A DNA stretch of 64,000 bases from Cyrtodaria siliqua (GCA_037043455.1 JAWPHD010000088.1:62001-126000), one strand, 5' to 3'; positions 1-11,100 are shown, numbered from the stretch's first letter. Notes: generated by a model not told the origin, from the sequence alone. A program made the numbers and translations.

Positions 1-418
1 AAAATACTAAATGGTCTAATCAATGGTGACAAGAGTCTGTATTTTTATATTTTCTTATATGCATGCATTCATTGTCCTTTTTTAAATTTCAGTCGACATT
101 TTTAAAAAAGTAAAATAGCATTAAATTAACTACAATTTTTAAAACTTTTTGAATATTGTACAGCTCCAATTGTAATTATAAGTAATTGTAAGCACTAAAG
201 CAGAATGCATATGATGTGGACATATTGATACCTATACATATAGGTTAATAAAGCATACTTTTTTTAACTTACTATTGATGTGTACGCAAACGCGAAGTTT
301 TAGCACCTAAATATCTAGGCAAAAGTCTGGCTAAAGACATTCTAATCTGGCTAAAGGAATTTTTAGGGCTTTAGCCAGATTTGGCTAAAGGGTTTAAAAT
401 CCTAGCGCTAGCCTAGTT
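1..418. other. AT-rich noncoding stretch
   Basis: I see no gene here. The motif CTGGCTAAAG and its complement recur several times between about 325 and 395, giving a small mixed-orientation repeat that ends where the interspersed segment beginning near 419 starts. It may be the edge of another degenerate repeat; I cannot assign a family. Confidence 0.5.
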
Positions 419-659
419 AGGGCACTGCTCACCGATTCAGATGTAACCTTTCTTAATTTTGTTTGGGCCCAGTAACTTTTAGGTATCGTTATATAAAATG
501 TGTAACCTGCTGCTATCAATACTTAAATAATTTCCTCTGCTTTAACAAGGGCTTGCAACCTTCTACTAGATACGTATCATACAATGTATCTGTAGACATT
601 TAAAAAATTAGTGACTGTCCCGTTCATTTGTTTTGTACAATTTAAACAGAATTAATTTG

Positions 660-1140
660 GTGCATATACATAGTATATATAAACCATCACGGTCTCTTTC
701 AGCGTAAATCCACGTATATAAATGATGTCACGGTCTCTTTCAGCGTAAATCCACGTATATAAATGACGTCACCATCTCTTTCAGCGTAAATCCACATAAT
801 AAATGACGTCACCGTCTCTTTCAGCGTAAATCCACGTATATAAATGACTGTCAACGTTTCTTTCAGCGTAAATCAACATATAAATGATATCACCGTCTCT
901 TCCAGTGTAAATCCACATATAGTAACTTCACTGTTAATTTCAGGTTGAATTTGCATATAATAATTTCACTGTTTAATATTTCCAGGTTCGCCGCATATAT
1001 ATATTTTAACTTCAGTGTTAATTCCATGGTAAAAATGTGCATATATAGTAACTTCAGTGTTAATTTCAGGTGAATTCAGGGACTTCTCCGTTAATTTCAG
1101 GATAAATTTGCATATATAGTAACTTCACTTATCAATTTTA
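660..1140 (+). repeat. CTTTCAGCGTAAATCC minisatellite
   Basis: Units of roughly 40-50 bp containing CTCTTTCAGCGTAAATCCAC followed by ATATAAATGACGTCAC are repeated many times from about 680. They decay after about 900 into variants such as TAACTTCA(C/G)TGTTAATTTCAGG. The same units recur at 1660-2040 and, in fewer copies, at 7330-7600 in the paralogous segment, so the array differs in length between copies. Many units contain TGACGTCA, the palindromic CRE core; whether this matters is unknown. Confidence 0.85.
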
Positions 1141-1210
1141 GAAAAAATAGTCAATAGAAAGACAAAAATGAAAAATATAAGAACGCTTTTAAATGCATGG
1201 GTTGACATTA

Positions 1211-1543
1211 GGCCTAAATTAAAATATTGTTTGTTTGCAGTTTGCGACCGACCAACGGCAAATCCGCCGACCCAAACAATTTTTTTATATATATATATTT
1301 TTTTTTAATATTTTTTTTTTTGTTTCTTTTTTCTTGCATGTTCTGTTAATATTTAACTAAACCCTTTTTAAAAAAAAAAATCTATGGATAATACTAGTGA
1401 AGCACACGATATTTGCATCCCGTCGATGGGCATGTGTTAATAATAAAAATGTTTTAAAAAAAATATATATATCCCTACCTACCGACCCACCCCTAAAAGC
1501 CACGGGTCGGAAACTGCAAACAAACAATTTTTTAATGGTGGCC
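1211..1543. mobile_element. Harbinger-like MITE with TTA target duplication
   Basis: Terminal inverted repeats of about 45 bp begin GGCC and share the stretch ATTGTTTGTTTGCAGTTT. The left arm is at 1211-1255 and the right arm, in reverse complement, ends at 1543. TTA flanks both ends (1208-1210 and 1544-1546), the 3-bp TWA target typical of PIF/Harbinger. The interior is AT-rich with poly-T/poly-A runs and no transposase, so this is a 333-bp non-autonomous element. Superfamily placement rests on target length and the terminal GG only. Confidence 0.65.
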
Positions 1544-1659
1544 TTAGTTACAGTAAACAGTATCAAAGATAGAATTATGAAAGGAATGTTTTACTGCATT
1601 TTTTCTCAATTTTAAAAAAAACACGCTTGTGACGATATGGGTTATGTTCCTAAAATATA

Positions 1660-2040
1660 TAAAAAAATCCACATATATAAATGACGTTGCTGATCCTTCA
1701 GTGTAAATCCACATAACAACGTCACTGTCGCTTTCAGCGTAAATCCGCATGTTTAGAATCTTCAGTCAATTTCCGGATAAATCCATACTTATAAATAATT
1801 TCACTGTCTCTTTTTGTGTAAATCCCACTAAATAAACAAATTCAACATCCCTTTTAGTATTAAGTCGCAGTGATAAACCATGTCACTGTCTCTTTCAGCG
1901 TAATTCCGTCTGTACAAATGATTTCACCATCACTGACTTTCGGTGTTAATCCACACATATTACTAATAACTTCACTGTCACTTTCTAGGTTAATCCACAT
2001 GTATAAATAACTTCCTACTTTTTATTTTCAGTTTTAAATC
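1660..2040 (+). repeat. Second block of the CTTTCAGCGTAAATCC minisatellite
   Basis: This continues the array of 660-1140 after the interrupting MITE and about 115 bp of unrelated sequence. Units are more divergent and include CACTGTCTCTTTTTGTGTAAATCCC and TCACTTTCTAGGTTAATCCACATG. The last units here match those at 7340-7600 most closely, so this end is the conserved part of the array and the 660-1140 block is the expanded part. Confidence 0.75.
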
Positions 2041-2795
2041 TATGTATTTAAATATATCAATATAACGTTAAGACCTGTTTAAGGAATTTTCACAGATAAG
2101 TTAACTATCTGGGTTCCATTAATTACGGGTGGGGTGTTCCTTGTTGTTCCAGGAAGTGTTCCCTTTATTGCGCGTTTCTTTTTCCCATATCCCTGTGCCA
2201 CTAAAGAAGTCTCCACTCCTCAAATGACGACTCTACCATGGGTGTCATTAAGAGGCGAGAGGCGGGGATTTCTCCCTGCAACTTTGACTGGTCTACCTGG
2301 CTACTATAAATACTTTTACTAGAATTTTATACAAGTATCAATAAAAAATACCTGGCTATTCTGCTCTGGGTGCCCCTTACTTATACAGGTAATGACACCC
2401 CCGCTCTACCCTGCCCGGTATATATTGCGACTACACCGGTAAGATTATAGAACGCAATCTATGGAAATAAGTGTTGACCGATCAGATCATTGATACCATG
2501 ATCATGGGCCATGGGCAAGGCATGTGCTCGCACTTTATTTAGTTTTAGATGAAGAAAATCTTATACATTAAGAAGCGCCCACGTTTAACGGGAATCACCA
2601 TATTGTTTACCTTAGTATGAATACATTATTATATCAGGAATCTCTATGAATACTCCCTGATAAAACAAATAAATATGTACCGCATTTTCGGAACTTGTCA
2701 GCAGTCGCCATTTTGTTTATCTTATAATTGAAGAGGTCGCTACTGCAGAGTTGTCGTTTCTTGAAAATAGTTCAAAATGGCGTCGAGTACTCTCC

Positions 2796-3275
2796 CAATC
2801 GGAACTCTTCGCCAATTTCCGTACTCGGGAATAGTGGCTCGGAGAGTATTGGGTGCCGCTCAATGGTTTTTTGCATCAAAATGCAGCATTTGGTTCGGTT
2901 TTCGATTGTAGCTCTCCGCAAAATAGTGCTCTTCTATATAATGTTGTATTGATGAAAATATTGCAGATTAGTGAGTGATTTTGATCAATTTCTTGATATT
3001 TTATCGCTATGACCGAATAATTGTTCTTTTTAACAAAATAAATCCCGTAGTTGAAATCAAGACGTTTCGGCCCCAAACAGTTCGTTCGGTCCCAAACAGT
3101 TCGTTCCATATAATGACTGACAGTTTGGAAGCATATTTGTTGAGTTTTCCAAATATATACATTAATATTACGGTTGAATTGAAGGGAAAGGAGGAAGAGA
3201 CATTGTACTTATGATTATATCATATTATGGGAGTGATTGTTTACCGTTTTGTCAGTCGAGAGTGATATGTCAGCT
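2796..3275. other. No gene seen
   Basis: AT-rich sequence with no convincing coding region. A tandem duplication CCCAAACAGTTCGTTC is visible at about 3070-3107. Short open frames on both strands here lack codon structure or recognisable motifs. Confidence 0.5.
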
Positions 3276-3384
3276 GCACAGATACCGGTTTAAAAAAAAA
3301 AAAAAGTCTTATATTCTATTACATACTGTATGTAATAGAATATAAGATTTTTTTTTTGATTTTTTTTTAAACCGGTATCTGTGC
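3276..3384. repeat. Near-perfect 109-bp palindrome
   Basis: GCACAGATACCGGTTTAAAA at 3276 is mirrored by TTTTAAACCGGTATCTGTGC ending at 3384. The arms continue through poly-A/poly-T and the stretch TCTTATATTCTATTACATAC to a centre near 3330. Such a structure can extrude as a hairpin and may be a foldback MITE. No clear target duplication is visible. Confidence 0.85.
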
Positions 3385-3659
3385 TTGATATATTGTTAAA
3401 TTACGCTTATATGGTCTGCAAGTATATATTTTTTCTCCAATTCACAGACATTAGGGTACACCTTTGACATGAGGGTTAGTTTATTGCAAGATATAAATCT
3501 TATACATATATCATCTAGTGAAAACATTCCAGATATCATATATTTAATATAAACAATATGAAAATAGTTTATTTAACACTATTACTATGTGATCAATGAT
3601 TACATCAAATGTATTTATTTTATAAGGGCTTCTTGAAGCATCAAACATTTTTAAAATGT

Positions 3660-4580
3660 TTAAATTTCAATCGGAGGCTCTAGTGTGTTTTACAAAAGAT
3701 GGTTTACAGGAGGAATAACTTTTATCAATGACATTTTAAACAAAAATGGAAATCTTTATTCATACATAGAATTGAATGAACACTATAATATACAGTCCAA
3801 TTTTCTTGAATATGAAGGTATTATAACTGCTGTCAGGAATTATTTGGCAAACCTGAATATTGTGCATCTAGCCTGTAACAGCCAAACCCTATTCGTCCAC
3901 TAATCCTATCATTAATTCTACAAAATGAGAAAGGCTGTCGAAACATATATGACATCATGATTAGAAATAATGTATATCCCAAAGCATTAACTAAATGGAA
4001 AAATGAAGTAGTTAGTGTTCCAAACTTTGAATTTGAAAGATTATATGCCTTACCTTATAAAATAACAAAAGATCCTAAGTTACCTTGGTTCAATTTAGAA
4101 TCAACCATAGGATATTTGGAACAAATTACCTTTTATCTAAAATGAATATTATTAATAACGATATGTGCAGCTTTTGCAAAAATACACCTGAAACTATCCA
4201 ACATCTGTTTTGGAACTGTGGAACAGTAAAAGAATTCTGGTCAAAACTTCAAACTTATCTTACAGAAAAATGCAATACAGCATTCGTAACTTTAACAGAA
4301 ACAGATATTTTTATTTGGAAATAGTAAATTTAATACTGTTTTGAGCAAAATCATCATGCAAGCAAAACTTTACATTTATCGAAACAAGATGCAACGTCAA
4401 ATTCCACAGCTTAACCTTTTTAAAACGTATATAATATCTTTGTACAAAGTTGAGAAACTAATCGCATATAAAAACTTTAAAAAAATGAATACGTTTGAAA
4501 CCATGTGGAGTCAATACCTTGCTAGTATAGAGACAATTTACTTTGTTGATTTTTCCAGTATCAAACTGTAGCTAATAAAC
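3660..4580 (+). pseudogene. Decayed LINE 3' end (L1/Tx1-like RT C-terminus with CCHC finger)
   Basis: Four adjacent plus-strand frames form one broken open reading frame. The first (3685-3903) carries WFTGGITFINDIL and NFLEYEGII, resembling the region after the RT domain of Tx1/L1-type LINEs. The third (4085-4324) carries VQFRINHRIFGTNYLLSKM followed by CSFCKNTPETIQHLFWNC, a C-x2-C-x8-H-x4-C finger of the zf-RVT type. The fourth (to about 4571) continues the C-terminal tail. The frame changes or stops at about 3900, 4140 and 4322, and no RT palm is present, so this is a 5'-truncated, inactive copy. Clade assignment (Tx1/L1 rather than another) is inferred from the finger and its flanks. Confidence 0.8.
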
Positions 4581-4963
4581 TTAATGTTTTCATTCTGGGA
4601 CATGCAAAGCTTAGCTTACTAATTAGAAATAACAATTGTTTTACATACCCTTGCTTATATCTTGATCTTCCTTAATCAACCTTCTTGGTTTTTATAGAAA
4701 AAATAATAATTTTGGAAGTTGTGTATATAAATCCTTTAAAACTATCCTAAAACATTGTCCTTTGATAATGGATTTATATACAGATATATTACACAGTATG
4801 GGTTATTTTTTTTTTCTCTTTCCAAAAACAAAATATGAGAAAAAGTCAGTGTAGCATGAAACAATGTGTATTTTTGATACTATAACATTAAAATTATCTG
4901 TGTAAAGCAAGTCTGTATGTATTGACAATGTGGGTTTTGAAACAAAAAATATTTTCTTTAGGG

Positions 4964-5290
4964 CTGGCATGGCGCAGTCGGTAGTGCGACGGATTTGTAA
5001 CCGGAGGCCCCGGGTTCAATCCTCCGTGGCGCCACTGAGTTTCGTCGGTGTGTTCTTGACCAAGACACTTTCCGTTAGCCTCGTCCGACGGATGGGGAAG
5101 TAAACCGGGCAGTACCGTGTATCGGTCTATCCTCCGAGCATGTTAAAGAACCATAGGAATCTATTTGATAATAAGAGTAGGGCACGGTTCTCGGATTCCT
5201 ATGTATCCTTCCCCTCTCTCTGGGGCAGCTCTAAATAACCTATACTGTGTTGATGAGCCGTTAAACAACATTCGTTTCAATTCAATTCAT
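4964..5290 (+). mobile_element. tRNA-derived SINE, full length (copy A)
   Basis: The 5' part reads as a tRNA-like head, GGCATGGCGCAGTCGGTAG (A box) and GGGTTCAATCC (B box), closing with GTGGCGCCA. A body follows (CGTCCGACGGATGGGGAAG, GTTAAAGAACCATAGGAATC), and a 3' tail GTTGATGAGCCGTTAAACAA ends in repeats of TTCAA. Related copies lie at 16042-16362 (minus), 35566-35830 (minus, decayed) and 41570-41710 (minus, fragment), and the tail alone is tandemly amplified at 60120-60660. The internal pol III boxes and these copies identify it as a SINE; I do not assign a named family. Confidence 0.9.
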
Positions 5291-5810
5291 AGATTTATTA
5301 TTGTTTTTTCCCCATAACCTAGCACTAGTTTTTCATAATAAGACTTTGCATTTTGTATTTCACATTTTTCTCCTTTTTTGTCTTTTTATTTTTTAACTTT
5401 TTTTTTATTTTGCCTAAATGCGAACAGTAGTCAATATGAAAAAATAAAGATCACAATAATGAAGATTAAACGTGAAAAAAGCTACTGTATGATATCTAAA
5501 ATTGGATATATATTTACATAATTGTTATAAACTTCCATTCTTGGCATTGATCTCAGCTCTCTGAAGCGCCCAGTGAAACGACAGAGCTATTATTTTTCAA
5601 CATTTCAATTAAAGACAAACCCGGTTAAAATGAGATAATAAATATAATAACAGTCGTGAAAGAAAAGAATGTAGTTAGAAGAGTTTATGGATGTGTAAAC
5701 GTCTTGAAAACTGGTCGACATCACATGTTAGGTTTCATCCTGCGCTAAAACGACCACTCGTTAGTCTCTGTTTGGCTACCAAGATTTAAAGGGCAAAGCC
5801 GTAAGGTCAT
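5291..5810. other. No gene seen
   Basis: AT-rich sequence after the SINE with poly-T runs. I see no open frame with codon bias and no recognisable repeat boundary. Confidence 0.45.
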
Positions 5811-5814
5811 AGCA

Positions 5815-6180
5815 AAAAGAGAAGAATATGGACAAAAGAGGGCCTCAGGGAAGATTTTTGTAAATATATGGTAAACATATTTAAAAAAGACCTATTATTA
5901 TAGCAAAATAACATTGTTTTTCATTTTAAAACCAAAGGGTAATATAATAGGGCCTTAAAGATGATGAATTGAAAAGAGGGCCTCAGGGAAGATAATTTTA
6001 CTAACTGGGCCACTGTCTTCTAAGAGCATTCAATGCATAACAATATTAGGTAAAATATTTTATAAGAGGCTCATTATTGCAAAACCAAAAGAGGGAAACG
6101 GCTTTCAAAGAAAAAAAAGAGGGCCTCATGAAAGATTTTATTGCTATATGGGCCATTGTCTTGTAATAGCTTCTTTCCCT
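5815..6180 (+). repeat. Diverged tandem repeat, AGAGGGCCTCAGGGAAGAT units
   Basis: AAGAGGGCCTCAGGGAAGAT occurs at about 5826 and 5964, and a variant AGAGGGCCTCATGAAAGAT at 6117, giving a spacing near 140-150 bp. GGGCCACTGTCTT and GGGCCATTGTCTT follow the second and third units. This is a three-unit, diverged tandem repeat with no coding potential. Confidence 0.7.
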
Positions 6181-6313
6181 CGTGGTCGTTTCCAGACATG
6201 CTGTAACCTATGATATTCGATTGTTTAAATTGAATTTGATTACGTTGAATTAAATTCAAAATTTAGAAATACTTAAAAAAAAAAAAAAATCCAGCTCTTT
6301 TTCCAAACAAATT

Positions 6314-6388
6314 TACTCCCACCAGGATTTGAACCTGGGTCTTCTACCCTAAAAGGATAGACGTGTTTACCGATTACACCATAGAAGT
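6314..6388 (-). tRNA. tRNA-like sequence (UUU anticodon loop), probably a pseudogene
   Basis: Read on the minus strand, 7 acceptor pairs form between ACTTCTA and TGGGAGT (with G-U pairs). A D arm GTGT...ACAC encloses AATCGGTAA, and a T arm CCAGG-TTCAAAT-CCTGG is perfect. The anticodon arm is TCTATC-CTTTTAG-GGTAGA, which places TTT at the anticodon. That stem has six pairs instead of five, so the core has one extra pair. The D-arm and T-arm text resembles tRNA-Gln more than tRNA-Lys. No U-run terminator follows directly. It may be a decayed tRNA gene or the head of an unrecognised SINE. Confidence 0.5.
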
Positions 6389-7078
6389 GGTACATGTTTG
6401 TACTAAGAGCAAATGAACTAAAAAATTAAACTGAAGTTCCTAATTTCACAGCAAAGTAGTTACCATAAACTAGATTTAGCCCTGGCAATAGGGATTCATT
6501 TTGAATTCCAAACAATTTGACGAGGGATCAACAAAGTCAATTTCACATATTTTAAATACAAGTTAAGGCAAAACACCATTTTAACCGATAATTTTGATCG
6601 GCAATTGGCTACTAATGACAACCCTGACGCCCATTTGTTGTGCTTATAATATAAAGCAAATATAAATATGTGCCTAATAAAAACATAAATTTATATAAGC
6701 AATTAATATAACATTTAAGCATGAAATGATTTAGATGTGAGTTGGCTGATGGGAGTCATCTGACGGATAGCTGGCAACATCTGTAAGATGAGGTTCATCA
6801 ACATGAACCTGGTGGTTCAGTAAATCGGTTGGCTGGTTGTTTGAATGTTTACGTCATTTTTAGCACATGTTAGGCCATATATGATGATCGATATCATCCA
6901 TGGTGGGGGCACACCACTTTTTCCTGGGTAGAAATAGTAGTGTATACCTTCTGCCCATCTGAAAGGACACACTTTCTTATTTATTCCAACTCGCAGTGAG
7001 AGAGGTGAGGTTTCAAACCATCCAAGCCACGGATGCAGTAAATCGGAATCAACCTTTTCAGCACATTAAACATTTATG
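6389..7078. other. No gene seen
   Basis: AT-rich sequence with no supported gene. The stretch around 6890-7050 (GTGGGGGCACACCACTTTTTCC to GAGGTTTCAAACCATCC) has the irregular GC content of an old interspersed repeat, possibly a SINE body on the minus strand, but I cannot define its ends. Confidence 0.4.
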
Positions 7079-7839
7079 GCACTGCTCCCCGATTCAGATG
7101 TAACCTTTCTTAATTTTTTTTGGGCCCAGTAACTTCTAGGTATGGTTATATAAAATGTGTAACCTGTTGCTATAAATACTAAAATAATTTCCTCTGCTTT
7201 AAACCTTCTACTAGATACGTATCATACGATGTATCTGTAGGCAGCATTAAACAAAATTTGTGACTGTCCCGTTCATTTGTTTTGTACAATTTAAACAGAA
7301 TTAATTAGGTGCATATAGTATATATAAACCATCACGGTCTCTTTCAGCGTAAATCCGCATGTTTAGAATCTTCATTGTCAATTTCCGGATAAATCCATAC
7401 GTATAAATAATTTCACTGTCTCTTTTTGTGTAAATCCCACTAAATAAACAATTTCAACATCCCTTTTAGTATCAAGTCGCAGTGATAAACCGTGTCACTG
7501 TCTCTTTCAGCGTAATTCCGTCTGTACAAATGTGTCACTTTCTAGGTTAATCCACATGTATAATTTAAATAACTTCTACTTTTTATTTTCAGTTTTAAAT
7601 CTATGTATTTAAATATATCAATATAATGTTTAGTCTTAAGACCTGTTTAAGGAATTTTCACAGACATATTCGAACTATCTGGGTTCCATTAATTACGGGT
7701 GGGAGTGTTCCTGGTGGTGTTCCTTGTTGTTCCAGGCAGACAGTGTTCCCTTTATTGCGTGTTTCTTTTTCCCATATCCCCGTGCGACTAAGGCAAGTCT
7801 CCACTCCTCAAATGACGACTCTACCAGTGGTGTCATTAA

Positions 7840-8388
7840 AGGGAATGTAGCGACACAGCCAAACAAACTGTATTATTGAGAGTTCGGAAAAACTTGGGAA
7901 AAGGTGAAAGAATTTTCAAAATCGGATGATAAAACAAAAAAGATATGACCATTTAAATATATGACCATTTAAATGTTGTTCTAAAACGAATATGGGAGCC
8001 GCCATTTTTAGAACTATGATGTCATAGTTCCATATTACCATATATGGAATATAGATAAATATTATTTAAACGAAGAAAATGAATGATTGTTTTTACTGGT
8101 GATATAAATCATTATTTCCATTAAGTATTACATATTTTTCATACAGTCGCTGTCATTTTCCCCTATAAATCAGTACATTTTCATATTTATAAATATTCCA
8201 TATATGGTCATTTAAAACCGTGATGTCATAGCTCTCAAAATGGCCGCTTCCATAACCGTTTCAACAGAAACTTCAAATGATCATATCTTCTTAGTTTATC
8301 ATCCGATTTTGATAATTCTTTCACCCTTATTTAAGTATTTCAAAACTCTCAATAATAAAGATGGTTTGGCTGTGTCGCTACATTCTCT
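7840..8388. mobile_element. MITE-A copy 1, TTAA target, foldback
   Basis: The element starts AGGGAATGTAGCGACACAGC and ends with the complement of AGAGAATGTAGCGACACAGC. TTAA flanks it at 7836-7839 and 8389-8392. In the paralogous copy the site reads GTGTCATTAAGAGGCG, an exact empty site with one TTAA. The interior is itself an imperfect inverted repeat (AGAACTATGATGTCATAGTTC near the centre; TCCGATTTTGATAATTC against its partner), so nearly the whole 549 bp can fold back. A TTAA target points to the piggyBac type, though the terminal bases are not the classic CCC. A second copy, inverted inside, is at 25428-25973. Confidence 0.9.
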
Positions 8389-8472
8389 TTAAGAGGCGGG
8401 AGGAAGGGATTCTCCCTGCTACTTTGACTGGTCTACCATAAATACTTTACTACTAGTAGTATTTTATACAAG

Positions 8473-9964
8473 CAGGGTTCCGGAAATACGGTTGCCCGAC
8501 GCCCCGGGCAAGTGGATTTTGGGTGCGGGCAAGTGACCTTCGCAAATCTGGTTGCCCGCCACTTGCCCGACGGACATTTCCATTTTAGAACAAATCAAGT
8601 GGCAAACTAGCCATATCAGAATTTCTTTCTGATAACTGAATAAAACTGGCCGCTGTTTTTCGCCACTAGCGATTGTTAATAAGATCAAACAACTTTCGGT
8701 ACAATCAACAATCTCGCCCCAGGCAGCTTAATTTGTGGCATTATTTCAATAAACAACTAATTAACCCACACGCGCTTTCACACCATTTGACAACAACTTA
8801 TCCTGACACGACCGTCAGACGTGTGTCCATTGGCCAATGGAATCGCGGCAATTATGTCCATGACCTTCCAACCATAAACATAGCTACTTTTAGAAATAGT
8901 TTACAAATAATCTGGACCTTCCACCAATCAAATCAGAAAACTCTTTCTTAATTTGCAAATTTAATGTGTCAAAATAATGATTGACAGGCCCACGTGACGT
9001 TATGTTTTTCTTTAGATAATTTTGCCGAAGATTTTTTCGTAAAGAAAATACACATTTCTTTTACTCGAAGCACTCGTTTATCAATGCGCTTTTATGAGGT
9101 ATTTGGTGTATTTCATTGATATAGTCTGTAATTAAACGTATATGGAAGTGCATACCACACAAATAAGTTGCATAACTTAGCGATATGCGCATGTCATGGT
9201 TTTTCGCGATTTCAGAAAAATCGCGAAACCTTTTTCTCAAGTTCTGAACTTTCGCTTTTGATAAATAAGGTTACTGCTACTACTTCTCAAACAATTCCTA
9301 GGGAACCCTAATAAGGGAACCCCTATACACGCCTCTTGCTTTCATCTAATTCCCTTTAGTTAGAATACAAAGCCGTAGGAACGTTACCATGATTGCAGAA
9401 ATTGGGGGCCAAGTTAATATTTTTAATAACGTTTTTGTCTTGTTTCTTTGCTTGTCGCACCTTTAAATGAATACAATAGCTTTTTTTTTTCTGTCAACTG
9501 GTTAATTGTACACACTGTGACATTAAAAGTTCCATACACTAGCTGCCAATCTTTTTTTTTGGATGGTCATCAAACATGATGGGGGTTGTGTTTGTGGGGA
9601 TGCGGGTGGGGTGGGAGGGCGGAATACAATGACTTTGTATACTGTCTCATCATTTTATGATTTAAGTAACACAAAGATGTAATAGACACAAAAGAAGAAA
9701 ATGCAAGCATTTGATTTTTTTATATGAATAAATACAATGTATTAACTAATTCATAAAATACACTCTCCCTTCCTTTTCTAAGTATAATGGTCCAAATTAT
9801 GCGGCGGTCCGTCACGTTTAACACGAATAATGGTACACCGCCATTTCTTGGGGCAATTAAGTGTTCTTAAATGTGGGGCAAGTCACATTATGGGCAGGGC
9901 AAGTGACTTTTGAAAATCCACTTGCCCTGGGCAAGTGGATTTTCAAAATATTTCCAGAACCCTG
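8473..9964. mobile_element. hAT-like non-autonomous element, 5-bp target duplication
   Basis: Termini are CAGGGTTCCGGAAATA at 8473 and the complement of CAGGGTTCTGGAAATA ending at 9964. ACAAG flanks both sides (8468-8472 and 9965-9969), and the paralogous segment near 2330 reads ATACAAGTATCAAT, the empty site. Both ends carry subterminal repeats of GGGCAAGTGGATTTT or its complement. CAGGG termini with a 5-bp duplication fit the hAT5 group. The 1492 bp contain one 92-codon plus-strand open frame (8673-8951), but I see no transposase motif, so I call it non-autonomous. Confidence 0.8.
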
Positions 9965-10341
9965 ACAAGTATCAATAGAAATACCCGGCTATTCTGCTCT
10001 GGGTTCCGCTTTCTTATAAAGGTAATGACACCCCAGCTCTACCCTGCCCTGTATATATTGGTGGGGCCCATGTGCTCGCACTTTTAGTTTTAGATGAAGA
10101 GGAGGTGAAACCTCTTAATAAACTAAGAAGCGCCCACGTTTGACGGGAATCACCATATTGTTTACCTAAGTATGAATACATTATTATATCAGGAATCTTT
10201 ATGAATACTCCCTGATAAAACAAATAAATATGTACCGCATTTTCGTAACTTGCCAGCAGTCGCCATTTTGTTTATCTTATAATTGAAGAGGTCGCAACAA
10301 CAGAGTTGTCGTTTCTTGAAAATAGTTCAATATGGCCACGA

Positions 10342-10451
10342 GTACTCTCCGAGTCGGAATCCCGAGTGACGGAATCCAACGAGGCAGTTCCGATTGGTAC
10401 TCTCCGAGTCGGAATCCCGAGTGACGGAATCCAACGAGGCAGTTCCGATTG
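10342..10451 (+). repeat. 55-bp perfect tandem duplication
   Basis: The 55 bp beginning GTACTCTCCGAGTCGGAATC at 10342 recur exactly from 10397 to 10451. In the related segment at about 2790 only a diverged single version is seen, so the duplication is specific to this copy. Confidence 0.9.
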
Positions 10452-10558
10452 GCGTCAGTGGCGGGAATACCAAATGACGTTCCGATTGTTTTACGCCACT
10501 AGGAAATAACGATTACGGAAATTAACGAAGAGTTCCGGTTCCACTTGTTTTGTTTGCA

Positions 10559-10618
10559 TGACGTAACGTCGTCTTGGATGACGTAACGTCGTCTTGGATG
10601 ACGTAACGTCGCCTTGGC
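10559..10618 (+). repeat. 20-bp repeat TGACGTAACGTCGTCTTGGA, three units
   Basis: Three adjacent 20-bp units of TGACGTAACGTCGTCTTGGA; the last varies (GCCTTGGCG). Each contains GACGTAACGTC, a palindrome related to CREB/ATF sites. No promoter context is evident. Confidence 0.85.
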
Positions 10619-10688
10619 GTTCTGGTGTAAAAAGGCATTAATCATTAGAAATATTAATAAAATCATTTTAAATTATGTAATATATATA

Positions 10689-11096
10689 CTCAGTAAATGA
10701 AGTTTTGGACCATGGCAGTGTTCGAACCCGTACAATGATTGCTGAACCACGACATTCGACCATAACCCTTATTATCTCAGTTGATAATTCACAATATTGA
10801 AATCAACAATCAACAATAATTATCGTTTACAATGAAAGTTTGCGAAAAAATAATAATCTTTTTATTGGTTACTCGAATGTGTCCGTAACTGTTACTTTGT
10901 ATCGACTTTGCAACATTTTTTACAGACCCTTTGTGTGTTCGCGATATTTTTTTAAAATCAAATCTTTAATGTTTCTGGTACCAAACTAACCGGGTAGGGT
11001 AGACCTTGGTTACTAAAAAAAGATACTTAAATTTTGTCCACTAGTTTTATCTTTATATGACTTTATATACCCTGGTCCAAAACTTTTTTTACCGAG
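10689..11096. mobile_element. TA-target MITE (mariner/Tc1-type ends), copy 1
   Basis: The ends are CTCAGTAAATGAAGTTTTGG at 10689 and the complement of CTCGGTAAAAAAAGTTTTGG ending at 11096, with TA on both sides. A second copy at 60988-61359 shares the interior, including GTTCGAACCCGTACAATGAT and GGTAGACCTTGGTTACT. The interior GTTCGAACCC resembles a pol III B box, so a tRNA fragment may have been captured. There is no transposase. Confidence 0.85.
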
Positions 11097-11100
11097 TATA

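Larger units (their letters stand above)
419..2795 (+). repeat. Interspersed segment, copy 1
   Basis: The sequence from GGGCACTGCTCACCGATTC near 419 to the AGAGGTCGC...GTTGTCGTTTC stretch near 2750-2790 is repeated at about 7079-10350 in the same orientation, with scattered substitutions and indels. The order of landmarks is conserved: GGGCCCAGTAACTT, a CTTTCAGCGTAAATCC array, CTGGGTTCCATTAATTACGGGTGG, CCACTCCTCAAATGACG and ATTCTGCTCTGGGT. Copy 1 has a longer tandem array and its own MITE (1211-1543) but lacks the two insertions found in copy 2, so it is an empty-site reference for both. The gene-like open frames inside are short and not shared between copies, so I treat it as noncoding repeat DNA of unknown class. 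Confidence 0.85.
7079..10350 (+). repeat. Interspersed segment, copy 2 (interrupted)
   Basis: Paralogue of 419-2795 in the same orientation. It matches from GGCACTGCTCCCCGATTC through GGGTTCCATTAATTACGGGTGG to TTGAAGAGGTCGC...GTTGTCGTTTC. Two insertions expand it: MITE-A at 7840-8388 and a hAT-like element at 8473-9964. The CTTTCAGCGTAAATCC array here has only a few units compared with the long array of copy 1. Confidence 0.85.
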
